Source: Dyadobacter sp. CY347
GTDB taxonomy: Bacteria; Bacteroidota; Bacteroidia; Cytophagales; Spirosomataceae
Reading direction: 5' to 3'
Length of the DNA stretch: 64,000 nt
Assembly: GCF_021502655.1 (NCBI RefSeq)
Contig: NZ_JAKFFT010000002.1
Location: forward strand, 868,001-932,000
A program made the position numbers and the translations under genes. Each line of letters opens with the position of its first letter. Positions within the stretch are counted from its first letter, which is position 1. Below are positions 16,940 to 25,119 of the stretch, one piece after another. The notes beneath the pieces were generated by a model that did not search any database, was not told the DNA's origin, and was given only the letters and a program-made list of their open reading frames with translations.

Positions 16940-18671
16940 GTTTCCATACGTAGAAATTAGTAAATCCTCAGCGCTGTGTTTTACAGGCTGGCAGCACATT
17001 TTGCTTGAAATAAAACGCCTTGCCGACTTTAAAGGCCAAAGCAAAACCATCATTTGCATAGACCTTTATCACGGTGTGGACGCAGCAAAAATGCTGGATA
17101 CGGTTAAATCGCATCTGTTACCAGCGGCAGTAATCCAGACAAATGCGTCCCTAAAGGATAGCGATCAGATTCAGCAAATGGTGTTTCCGTTCGTCACGGA
17201 CGACCAGATCTTTGGTAAGATCAGCAGTCTTGAAATCACTGATTTTTTTGATGCAGCAAAGCTAAACCAGCACAGGGAACAAATCCAGGCCATCGAGTCA
17301 GGGATCGTGGTGGTCTTAGGGGAAGGGGCGGCCCTTTTTGCTGAGGCGGACATTTTAATATATGCAGACCTGGCCCGCTGGGAGATCCAGAAAAGAATGA
17401 AACGCGGTCAGGTAGGTAATTTTGGCGTCAGCAACCTGGATGAGGGTTTTGCATTGAAATACAAACAGGGCTACTTTCTGGATTGGCGCGTTTTTGACCG
17501 GCATAAGCTCGCTTTTTTTGACCAGATCGATTATTTCATTGATGCCAATATCGCTGACGAGCCTAAAATGCTCGGAGCCGAAATTTACCGGAAAGGTCTG
17601 GATCAAACTGTTAAGCGCCCGTTCCGCGTCGTGCCGTTCTTTGATCCGGGGCCCTGGGGCGGGCAGTGGCTGAAAGAAGTCGCTGACCTGGACCGCGATG
17701 AAATCAATTATGCCTGGGGTTTTGACTGCGTTCCCGAAGAGAATAGTCTGCTATTTAAAGTAGGTGAGCATATTTTTGAGCTTCCTTCGATCAACCTAGT
17801 GCTGACCAGGCCAAAGCAGCTGCTCGGACAGGCAGTTTTTGATGAGTTCGGTGCAGAATTTCCGATCCGGTTTGATTTTTTGGACACCATGCAGGGCGGT
17901 AATCTCAGCTTGCAGGTCCATCCGACCAGAGCCTACATTCAGGAGCATTTCGGGATGAGCTACACGCAGGACGAAAGCTACTACTTCCTTGAAGCCCAGG
18001 ACGATGCATGCGTATATCTCGGTACGCACAAAGGGGTGAATGCTGAGGCCATGATTGCTGATCTGGAAAAGGCGCAAAGGGAAATGACAGATTTTGACGC
18101 AGAAAAATATGTCAACAAGCTGCCTGTTAAAAAGCATGATCACATTCTGATCCCTGCCGGAACGATTCACTGCTCTGGCAAAAACGCAGTGGTTCTGGAA
18201 ATTTCAGCCACGCCCTACATTTTTACATTCAAATTATGGGATTGGGGGCGGCTTGGCATGGATGGCAAGCCCCGGCCAATCAACATTGAGCATGGAAAAA
18301 ACGTGATCGATTACGGCCGTGATGAGGATTGGGTAAAGCAGCATTTGTTTAACAATATTACCAACATTTCCCTCAATGGGCATGTGCAGGAAGAATCCAC
18401 GGGCTTGCACGAAACGCAGTTTATCGAAACCAGAAGGCATTGGTTTGATTCAAAAGTAACCCATTACACAAACGGAACACTGAATGTTGTCAATCTGGTG
18501 GAAGGCCGCCAGGTGATGGTGGAAAGTCCTGACAAATTGTTTGAGCCTTATGTAATCTATTATGCTGAAACATTTATTGTTCCCGCCGATGTGCCGTCTT
18601 ATACCATCACACCGGCAGGGGAGGCGGCCGGAACCCGATGCGCAACGCTGAAAGCATACATCAGAACTTAG
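16920..18671 (+). CDS. Class I mannose-6-phosphate isomerase with N-terminal kinase-like domain
   Basis: A 583-residue protein, far longer than a simple ManA. Residues about 270-583 are a type I phosphomannose isomerase: MQGGNLSLQVHPTRAYIQEH with the zinc-binding QVH, DESYYFLEA, HILIPAGTIHCSGKNAVVLE and FKLWDWGR. It interconverts mannose-6-phosphate and fructose-6-phosphate. Residues about 1-230 resemble a P-loop kinase of the uridine kinase/phosphoribulokinase type: TIICIDLYHGVDAAKMLD sits where the P-loop should be but lacks GxxxxGK[ST], and ADLARWEIQKRMKRGQ resembles a lid. This domain is likely catalytically dead. The gene overlaps the ROK kinase gene by 20 bp and should be co-translated with it. 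Confidence 0.85.
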   Translation: MHSNYDKFPYVEISKSSALCFTGWQHILLEIKRLADFKGQSKTIICIDLYHGVDAAKMLDTVKSHLLPAAVIQTNASLKDSDQIQQMVFPFVTDDQIFGKISSLEITDFFDAAKLNQHREQIQAIESGIVVVLGEGAALFAEADILIYADLARWEIQKRMKRGQVGNFGVSNLDEGFALKYKQGYFLDWRVFDRHKLAFFDQIDYFIDANIADEPKMLGAEIYRKGLDQTVKRPFRVVPFFDPGPWGGQWLKEVADLDRDEINYAWGFDCVPEENSLLFKVGEHIFELPSINLVLTRPKQLLGQAVFDEFGAEFPIRFDFLDTMQGGNLSLQVHPTRAYIQEHFGMSYTQDESYYFLEAQDDACVYLGTHKGVNAEAMIADLEKAQREMTDFDAEKYVNKLPVKKHDHILIPAGTIHCSGKNAVVLEISATPYIFTFKLWDWGRLGMDGKPRPINIEHGKNVIDYGRDEDWVKQHLFNNITNISLNGHVQEESTGLHETQFIETRRHWFDSKVTHYTNGTLNVVNLVEGRQVMVESPDKLFEPYVIYYAETFIVPADVPSYTITPAGEAAGTRCATLKAYIRT

Positions 18672-18683
18672 CAGGTCGGGTGC

Positions 18684-18712
18684 TTGAAAGGCATCCGAAT
18701 TTGCTATTTTTG
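18684..18712 (+). promoter_or_regulatory. Promoter of the GntR/UTRA gene
   Basis: TTG at 18684-18686 and TATTTTTG at 18705-18712 are separated by 18 nt and match the Bacteroidota sigma-ABfr consensus (TTG, about 19 nt, TAnnTTTG). Transcription should begin near 18718, about 20 nt before the ATG at 18738. The position excludes the upstream TTG at 18684 as a start codon, since that triplet is the -33 element itself. Confidence 0.7.
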
Positions 18713-18737
18713 TGATTCTCTACTCAATTTGTCGACC

Positions 18738-19469
18738 ATGAAATTTAGCATAGATCATAAAAGCCCGGTTCCATTACACATTCAGGCAGAAAACCTGCTG
18801 CGGACGATGATCAATGATCCCGAGCATTTAAATGGTAAATTCCTTCCTAACGAAGTGGAGCTGGCCAAGCAGCTGGCTATATCCAGATCCACGCTTCGTC
18901 AGGCGTTGAACAAATTGGTGTATGAGGGTTTATTGATCAGAAAAAAGGGAATAGGGACCAAAGTAGCAGAGCCCGTTATCAGTTCAAAATCAAAGAACTG
19001 GCTTAGTTTTACACAGGAAATGAATGCCCGGGGGATCAATGTCAAAAATTTCGAGCTGCACGTTACCTGGGTGACGCCCGATGAGAAAACGGCTAATTTT
19101 TTTGACATTGACCCTTCAAAAAAGATCCTCAAACTCGAACGGCTCAGAGGCAAAGTGGAAGGTCCATTCGTTTACTTCATTTCCTATTTCCATCCCAGGG
19201 TTGGCCTATCGGGTGAGGAGGATTTCAAGCGGCCGCTTTATGACATTTTGGAAAAAGACCATTTGGTTGTAGCCACACTTTCCAAGGAAGAAGTCGGGGC
19301 CATAGCCGCCGACAAATTTATTGCCGCCAAGCTGGAAGTGGAAGTAGGCAGCCCCATCCTTTTTAGAAAACGCTTTGTCTATGACCAGGGAGACAGGCCC
19401 TTTGAATATAACCTGGGTTATTACCGCGCCGACAGTTTCGTATACACTGTTGAGAGCGTTCGGGAATAA
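18738..19469 (+). CDS. GntR family regulator with UTRA domain
   Basis: A 243-residue repressor-type protein. The winged helix (residues about 1-75) starts KFSIDHKSPVPLHIQAENLL and has the recognition segment AISRSTLRQALNKLVYEGLL. The rest is a UTRA ligand domain (KKILKLERLRGKVEGPFVYF, RPLYDILEKD, FEYNLGYYRADSFVY). UTRA regulators sense phosphorylated or free sugars. It sits between the mannose-6-phosphate isomerase and susC, so mannose-6-phosphate or a related sugar is a reasonable ligand. ATG 18738 is chosen because a good promoter lies at 18684-18712. Candidate target palindromes are at 13286, 19687, 24951 and 25068. Confidence 0.9.
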   Translation: MKFSIDHKSPVPLHIQAENLLRTMINDPEHLNGKFLPNEVELAKQLAISRSTLRQALNKLVYEGLLIRKKGIGTKVAEPVISSKSKNWLSFTQEMNARGINVKNFELHVTWVTPDEKTANFFDIDPSKKILKLERLRGKVEGPFVYFISYFHPRVGLSGEEDFKRPLYDILEKDHLVVATLSKEEVGAIAADKFIAAKLEVEVGSPILFRKRFVYDQGDRPFEYNLGYYRADSFVYTVESVRE

Positions 19470-19795
19470 ATTTCATCTCAAATCTGCATATTTGTTGCGT
19501 ATATAGTCAGACGTTTGGCTGACTGTTCGCTGGCGTTTATAGCCTCAGTTGTAATGCTATGCCTAGCTATTTTCATAGATCACTGTTTCTAGGCCCATTA
19601 AGGATCTCCAAATCTTCCGCTTTAAGTTAAAATGTCATTATTTCATTAAAATATATTAGCACTCCTTGTTTTTCCGAATTATGTTTATATGTTTGTACAT
19701 ATGTAAAATGTATTGAGATAGAGTGCTTTGTGTACTGATTAATCCTAAATCCTCACTTCGTGGGAAAAAAGCCATTTAACCACTAACTGCTTTTT
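19470..19795. other. Intergenic region with susC promoter
   Basis: A 326-bp gap between the GntR gene and susC. It contains the susC promoter at 19666-19695 and the overlapping palindrome at 19687-19702, leaving a 5' leader of about 95 nt. The 7-bp repeats AGCACTC (19658-19664) and GAGTGCT (19721-19727) flank the promoter. No gene, tRNA or clear terminator for the GntR gene was seen in the first 150 bp. Confidence 0.6.
19666..19702 (+). promoter_or_regulatory. susC promoter with overlapping palindromic operator
   Basis: TTG at 19666-19668 and TATGTTTG at 19688-19695 are exactly 19 nt apart, a full match to the Bacteroidota promoter consensus. An inverted repeat, ATATGT and ACATAT with a 4-nt centre (19687-19702), covers the -7 element and the start-site side. 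A protein bound there would block RNA polymerase. The GntR/UTRA regulator encoded just upstream is the obvious candidate. The core TTTGTACATA recurs at 24953-24962. Confidence 0.72.
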
Positions 19796-22700
19796 ATGAA
19801 ACCAAAACTACTTGCAAAAAAAGGGCGCAGATCGATGGGCACCTATTTGGGGCTTGCGCTGGGAATCTTTCTGGCATCTGCCGTGCAGGCAAGCATTCCG
19901 CTGCACGGGGCGCCGGGCTCTGTTAAAAACGCAAAAGCAGCCCGCAATGCGGCCGAACAAACCATTACAGGAACTGTTTCGGATGAAAACAATGCGGGCA
20001 TACCAGGCGTAAACGTGCTGGAAAAAGGAACGACCAATGGGGTGGTTTCGGATGCCGAGGGAAAATATTCTATTCAGGTAAAAGATGCCAACAGCGTGCT
20101 GGTCTTTTCCTACATTGGCTACATTACCAAAGAATTGAAGGCGGGATCACAGGCCGTTCTCGACATGAAAATGGAGGTTTCTTCCCAGGAGCTGAGTGAT
20201 GTGGTGGTAGTTGGTTACGGAACCCAGAAAAGATCCGAGCTGACCAATGCTGTTGTGCAAACAACAGGCGCAGAGATCAAAAAATCCAGCGCAGCATCGC
20301 TATCGAACTCACTGGCAGGAAGAATGGCAGGCGTGTACGTTACCCAAAGAAGTGCTGCGCCTGGTTTTGATGATGCCCAGATCCTGGTTAGGGGGGCAAG
20401 CACGTATCGTAACACATCGGCTTTGGTTGTAATTGACGGGGTTGCCAATGCGGACCCCGACGGTTTGAACAGGCTTGATCCCAATGATATAGAATCCATT
20501 TCAGTGCTTAAAGATGCTTCGGCGGCCATTTACGGCGCGCAGTCGGCGGGCGGGGTAATCCTGGTAACCACCAAAAGAGGTGTGACGGGCAAACCTGCAT
20601 TTGATTTCTCAACAACGCAGTCCTGGCAATCGCCCACGATGAAGGTAAAATCAGCCGATGCATTCCAGTATATGCAGGCGCTCAATGACCGCAGGGCGCT
20701 CGAAGGAACACCTGCAGACTTTCCGGATGCTTTGGTAGAGTCATTCAGAAACGGAACAAGAAGGCCCGAAGACTGGTGGAAAGCGTTGATCGGCCCGCCG
20801 GTAAGGCAAACCAGATACTCGCTGACCATGCGCGGGGGAACCGATAAGGTGCGGTATTTCGTGTCCCTGGGTACGGCTACACAAGGCGGGATCCTTCGTG
20901 GCGACAATAAATCCAAGCTCAGACAATATAATGTCAGAAGCAATGTGGATGTGACTGTAACCAAAGACCTGGAAGTAGGACTGGATTTGTCGATCCGCGA
21001 AAAGTCAACGCAAACGCCTCAGGGCGGCCCGGGTGGGGAAGTGGGTTCGCTGGCAACCACCAGTCCTTTGCAGGAAGCCTACATTGGAGGAGATTACCGT
21101 TACCCCGGAGAAGGATGGTCTCACCTGAACCCTGCCGCGCGATTAAGGAGTCCTGGTTACCGCAAATACAAAGCCGATGTGGCCAGCGGAACAGTCCGCT
21201 TCAAGTATAATATGTCTTTTCTGGAAGGCGTCAGCCTGGATGGTTATTTGTCTATTGTTAAATCCGTTGGCTACGACAAGCAATTCAACTACATATGGCC
21301 TTACTTTGAAAAAGACCCCGATGGCAACATTGTTGAAAAACAATCCAGATCGGTTGAAGATATCGGCCTCAGGGAAGATTTCAGACAGAGCCTGCGCACC
21401 ACGGGAAATATAAAGCTTAATTATAACCGGACATTTGCCCAAGACCATAAAATAGCCGCCTTCGTTGCCTACGAGCAAATGAGCTATGACGACAACACTT
21501 TCTGGGCCCAGCGCCTGGGTTATGATTCCCCGTTGATCGACCAGCTTTTTGCAGGGACAACAAACCGTCTGAACTGGAACAACAGTGGATCCGCCACAGA
21601 ATCGGCCCGCCAGAATTTCTTTGGACGGTTAAGCTATGATTTTAAGCAAAAATATCTTTTCGGTTTCAGCGCGCGCTATGATGGTTCACCTATTTTTCCA
21701 AAGGACAAACGATTCGGCTTTTTCCCGCAGGTGTCAGCAGGCTGGGTGATCAGCAACGAGGCATTTATTCCAAAAAATGTGCTTAGCACGCTAAAACTGA
21801 GAGCTTCCTGGGGAAAACTGGGTAACGACCGCGTGGATCCTTTCCAATACATTGCCGCTTACGGGTATACGGATGGATGGGTTGTCAACGGCGTGGATGC
21901 ACGCGGTATCGCCGTGCAATCAACGCCTAATCCCAACATTACCTGGGAAGTGAGCGAAAAAACGGATATTGGTCTGGAAGCAGCATTTCTTAATAACCGG
22001 CTCACCTTCGAGCTGGATTTGTTCCAGAATAAAACTTCAAACATTCTGGGAAGAAGACAGGCTTCCATTCCGAGTTATACCGGGCTGATTTTGCCCGATG
22101 AAAACATTGGTAAAATGAACAGCCAGGGCATCGAGCTTCAAGCAGGTTACCGGCACAATTTCTCTGACCTTACCGTGCGGGTCAACGCAAATTATTCTTT
22201 CAACCAAAACAAGATCGTTTATTTTGATGAAACGCCGCAGGCAGAAGAATATCAGAAGCTGGAAGGGCAGCCTTTCGGATCGCGGCTGGTGTACAAATCC
22301 ATCGGAATTTACCGGACCCAGCAGGATCTGGATAATAATGTGAACTATCCGGGGGCATCATTGGGCGGATTGATCTTCGCCGATCTGAATGGTGACAAGA
22401 TCATCGACAGCAATGACCAGTATATGTTCAACTCGACCTACAATACGGACGATAATAATGTTACTACTGTCTTTCCAAGCACGCAGTACGGGGTCAGTAT
22501 CGGGATGAATTACAAGAATTTTGACCTGGCGATGCTTTTGCAGGGACAAAGCGGTGCGAAGTTCCGACTGAGCAATGCATTTAACTCCGGCGCGGGTGGG
22601 AATGGTTTGGAGTACGTGGCCCTCAACAGCTACACGCTGGCCAATGTAAACGCGGAGCTTCCAATGATCTCGCCGACAGGCTTTGCCAATTCAGACAGCG

Positions 22701-22948
22701 ACTTTTATTACCGCACTGCCACGTGGATGCGTATGAAGAATGTTCAGCTGGGCTACACGCTTCCTAAGAGCCTGCTATCAAAAGTAAAGATCGCAGCATT
22801 CAGGGTGTACGTTTCGGGCGACAACATCTTTATGTTATTCAATTCCCTTAAAAAATATGGTAATGGTGATCCCGAATTCCTCAGCGGGAATGGCAGTGCT
22901 TATCCCAACATGAAAACGATGAGCTTCGGAGTTAATCTTACTTTTTAA
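19796..22948 (+). CDS. SusC/RagA-type TonB-linked outer-membrane transporter
   Basis: A 1050-residue protein with a signal peptide (hydrophobic about 15-32, cleaved near VQAS). Residues about 55-135 are a carboxypeptidase-regulatory-like domain (ITGTVSDENNAGIPGVNVLE), followed by the TonB-box-like DVVVVGYGTQK, the plug (SLAGRMAGVYVTQ, VLKDASAAIYGAQSAGGVIL) and a 22-strand barrel ending SFGVNLTF. It imports glycans through the outer membrane with energy from TonB/ExbBD. It is followed after 14 bp by susD. The promoter at 19666-19695 is one of the best in the window. GH92 genes nearby suggest mannose-containing oligosaccharides. Confidence 0.95.
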   Translation: MKPKLLAKKGRRSMGTYLGLALGIFLASAVQASIPLHGAPGSVKNAKAARNAAEQTITGTVSDENNAGIPGVNVLEKGTTNGVVSDAEGKYSIQVKDANSVLVFSYIGYITKELKAGSQAVLDMKMEVSSQELSDVVVVGYGTQKRSELTNAVVQTTGAEIKKSSAASLSNSLAGRMAGVYVTQRSAAPGFDDAQILVRGASTYRNTSALVVIDGVANADPDGLNRLDPNDIESISVLKDASAAIYGAQSAGGVILVTTKRGVTGKPAFDFSTTQSWQSPTMKVKSADAFQYMQALNDRRALEGTPADFPDALVESFRNGTRRPEDWWKALIGPPVRQTRYSLTMRGGTDKVRYFVSLGTATQGGILRGDNKSKLRQYNVRSNVDVTVTKDLEVGLDLSIREKSTQTPQGGPGGEVGSLATTSPLQEAYIGGDYRYPGEGWSHLNPAARLRSPGYRKYKADVASGTVRFKYNMSFLEGVSLDGYLSIVKSVGYDKQFNYIWPYFEKDPDGNIVEKQSRSVEDIGLREDFRQSLRTTGNIKLNYNRTFAQDHKIAAFVAYEQMSYDDNTFWAQRLGYDSPLIDQLFAGTTNRLNWNNSGSATESARQNFFGRLSYDFKQKYLFGFSARYDGSPIFPKDKRFGFFPQVSAGWVISNEAFIPKNVLSTLKLRASWGKLGNDRVDPFQYIAAYGYTDGWVVNGVDARGIAVQSTPNPNITWEVSEKTDIGLEAAFLNNRLTFELDLFQNKTSNILGRRQASIPSYTGLILPDENIGKMNSQGIELQAGYRHNFSDLTVRVNANYSFNQNKIVYFDETPQAEEYQKLEGQPFGSRLVYKSIGIYRTQQDLDNNVNYPGASLGGLIFADLNGDKIIDSNDQYMFNSTYNTDDNNVTTVFPSTQYGVSIGMNYKNFDLAMLLQGQSGAKFRLSNAFNSGAGGNGLEYVALNSYTLANVNAELPMISPTGFANSDSDFYYRTATWMRMKNVQLGYTLPKSLLSKVKIAAFRVYVSGDNIFMLFNSLKKYGNGDPEFLSGNGSAYPNMKTMSFGVNLTF

Positions 22949-22962
22949 TCAGAGAACGACCT

Positions 22963-24828
22963 ATGAAATATTTAATCCAAAATAGATTGTTAAAAAGGGC
23001 GCTGAGCATCTCATTTATCGGCATCATTGCCACGGCGACCTCCTGTAATGTACTGGACAAAAAGCCACTGGATGCCATATCTGACGAAGCGGTATTTAAT
23101 GATGCTGTATTTTTACAAAATTACGTTTACAACATTTATAACGGCATTAAGCCGCCCTGGGCGCCAGGGACCGGCGGGTTTGACGCCCTTACCGACATTG
23201 CTGTCAACCAGCCCGAAACCCACGAGCGCTCGGCCGGCATCCGCAATTACCTGGAAGGAAACCTGACTGCCGATAATGTCAATGACCTGCTGTCGGTTGC
23301 CAAGGAACAGCCCGTGCCCATTCCGCTATGGGACTATGAATATGGTTTTATCAGGAAGGCCAATGTGTTTTTCGAAAATATAGAAAGCTCGGCCATAGGC
23401 GAAGACAAGCTAGGGCCAATGAAGGGTGAAGTGCATTTTCTGCGCGCCTGGATGTATTTTGAGCTGATGCGGACATTTGGCGGTGTGCCCATCATTACAA
23501 ACAGCTATCAGCTGAATTCAGAGAGCTTTGATGTTCCCAGAAATACCTTTGAGGAATGCGCCCAGTTTATCCTGAGTGAAGCGGATCTTGCCATTGGATT
23601 TTTGGATGGACAGCCGGTGAATACAGGAAAAATCAGCAAAGCCGCAGCGCTGGCATTCAAGGCAAGGGTGCTGCTGTATCTGGCCAGCCCGCTCAACAAC
23701 CCAACCAAGGACCTGGCTAAATGGAAAGCGGCCGAAGCGGCCACCAAAGCCGTACTGGACCTTGGCTTCACCCTGCATCCGCAGTATGCCGAGCTTTTCA
23801 AAAAGCCATTGAAAACCGACGAAACGATCTTTGGCAAATCATTTACGCCTGCAACCAGGATACCCGGCTGGGGTTACAATTATGATTACTGGCCAAGTGG
23901 CTTTGATGCCCAGCAGCGGCTGGTCCCGACCCAGAATTTTGTAAATATGTTCCAGCTCAAAAATGGTGAATATCCTTATCTGGCAGATGGTGTTACCGTA
24001 AATGCCGCATCGGGATATGACCCGCAAAAGCCTGAGAAAAACCGCGACCCACGCTTCTATGACGCGGTGATCTATCCCGGTGCAGGTCCGCTGAACATCA
24101 TCGACGGATCAAAAAGCACAGTCCGCAACTATGAATATTGGGAAGATGCCAATCCAAATCCCGACAATGCGGCACCCTACATTAACCCCAATAAGGTGGA
24201 TCCCAAAAACGGGCAGAACCTTTTTGATTTTGGCAGGGATTCAAAAACCTACTGGGTAAAAGGACTTACCCCGTTCCACTGGCGGGTGCAGACGGGTTAT
24301 ACATTTAAAAAGACAGACGATTTTGCAGGACCGCGCGCCAGCTTCGATAATGACTATAACCAGGTGATCGTTTTTATGCGCTTAACCGAATTTTATTTGA
24401 ACTATGCCGAAATTCAAATGGCATTGGGCAATGAGGCTATGGCGCGGGAATACATTAACAAGGTCCGTAAAAGGTCTTCTGTCAACATGCCTGATATCAA
24501 AAGCACCGGGGCGGCCCTTGTCAGGGATTACCGGAATGAAAGGGCCATTGAGCTTCATTTGGAGGATTCGCGCTTTTTTGACTTGATGCGCTGGAAAGCA
24601 GCGCCGGGTAATGTGGACATTGCCGTTCGCGGGCTTACAAAAGTAACCATGGACTGGACCGGGGCCAAACCCGGCGATGCCCTGGGCAAGCTGACTTACA
24701 CCTACGGCGTCATTCCCGAAGCAGAGGTCAGAAAACCGTGGAAAGGGGATTACTATTACCTTTTCCCGATCCCAAACACGGAGATTAGAAAAAGCAACGG
24801 GGCGCTCAAACAAAATCCAGGTTATTGA
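22963..24828 (+). CDS. SusD/RagB-type glycan-binding outer-membrane lipoprotein
   Basis: A 621-residue lipoprotein with lipobox ATSC (Cys28). It begins VLDKKPLDAISDEAVFND, typical of SusD, has a helical TPR-like scaffold (KGEVHFLRAWMYFELMRTFG near 145-164) and the C-terminal RagB block (YLNYAEIQMALGNEAMAREY, NERAIELHLEDSRFFDLMRW). SusD forms the lid on SusC and captures the glycan. The gene is co-transcribed with susC (14-bp gap). The 291-bp gap after it carries palindromes, so the following haem c genes may have their own promoter. Confidence 0.95.
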   Translation: MKYLIQNRLLKRALSISFIGIIATATSCNVLDKKPLDAISDEAVFNDAVFLQNYVYNIYNGIKPPWAPGTGGFDALTDIAVNQPETHERSAGIRNYLEGNLTADNVNDLLSVAKEQPVPIPLWDYEYGFIRKANVFFENIESSAIGEDKLGPMKGEVHFLRAWMYFELMRTFGGVPIITNSYQLNSESFDVPRNTFEECAQFILSEADLAIGFLDGQPVNTGKISKAAALAFKARVLLYLASPLNNPTKDLAKWKAAEAATKAVLDLGFTLHPQYAELFKKPLKTDETIFGKSFTPATRIPGWGYNYDYWPSGFDAQQRLVPTQNFVNMFQLKNGEYPYLADGVTVNAASGYDPQKPEKNRDPRFYDAVIYPGAGPLNIIDGSKSTVRNYEYWEDANPNPDNAAPYINPNKVDPKNGQNLFDFGRDSKTYWVKGLTPFHWRVQTGYTFKKTDDFAGPRASFDNDYNQVIVFMRLTEFYLNYAEIQMALGNEAMAREYINKVRKRSSVNMPDIKSTGAALVRDYRNERAIELHLEDSRFFDLMRWKAAPGNVDIAVRGLTKVTMDWTGAKPGDALGKLTYTYGVIPEAEVRKPWKGDYYYLFPIPNTEIRKSNGALKQNPGY

Positions 24829-24950
24829 TACAGCTTTTGGTTAGGTTAGATCAATCAGTAAATGTACTTTCAATCAGTGGCGGGCAATGCTCCGCCATTG
24901 ATTTTTTACGGGCATGGTGCTGATAAGTACAACCTAGTGCTGTAACGGTT

Positions 24951-24968
24951 ACTTTGTACATACAAAGT
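24951..24968. promoter_or_regulatory. Palindrome ACTTTGTA-CA-TACAAAGT
   Basis: Perfect 8-bp arms with a 2-nt centre, in the gap between susD and the haem c block. The core TTTGTACATA is identical to ten bases in the susC operator at 19692-19701. Its size and symmetry suit a GntR-family dimer. It is about 150 bp upstream of the PSD1-type gene start at 25120. Confidence 0.55.
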
Positions 24969-25067
24969 CTGTTTATTATCATTGGTTTACCAGCAAATAA
25001 TTTAACTTTGTATTTATTTAGTTGGCTTAAAGCAATATTGTGCTGATTAAGTAGCGTTAGTAAAGTA

Positions 25068-25079
25068 GTTTGTACAAAC
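25068..25079. promoter_or_regulatory. Palindrome GTTTGTACAAAC
   Basis: A perfect 12-bp palindrome, 41 bp before the start codon at 25120. It shares TTTGTACA with the sites at 19692 and 24953. Two related palindromes 117 bp apart in one intergenic gap suggest a regulated promoter for the haem c/DUF1501/GH92 block. I could not place a full -33/-7 pair with confidence. Confidence 0.5.
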
Positions 25080-25119
25080 ATAGTATGTAACAACAGGCTT
25101 TTCGGGTGCTGTTTTGAAT

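Noticed and set aside
19658..19727. AGCACTC and GAGTGCT flanking the susC promoter, resembling CIRCE halves
   Set aside because: CIRCE needs a 9-bp spacer; here the halves are 56 bp apart, and susC is not a heat-shock gene. Likely chance.
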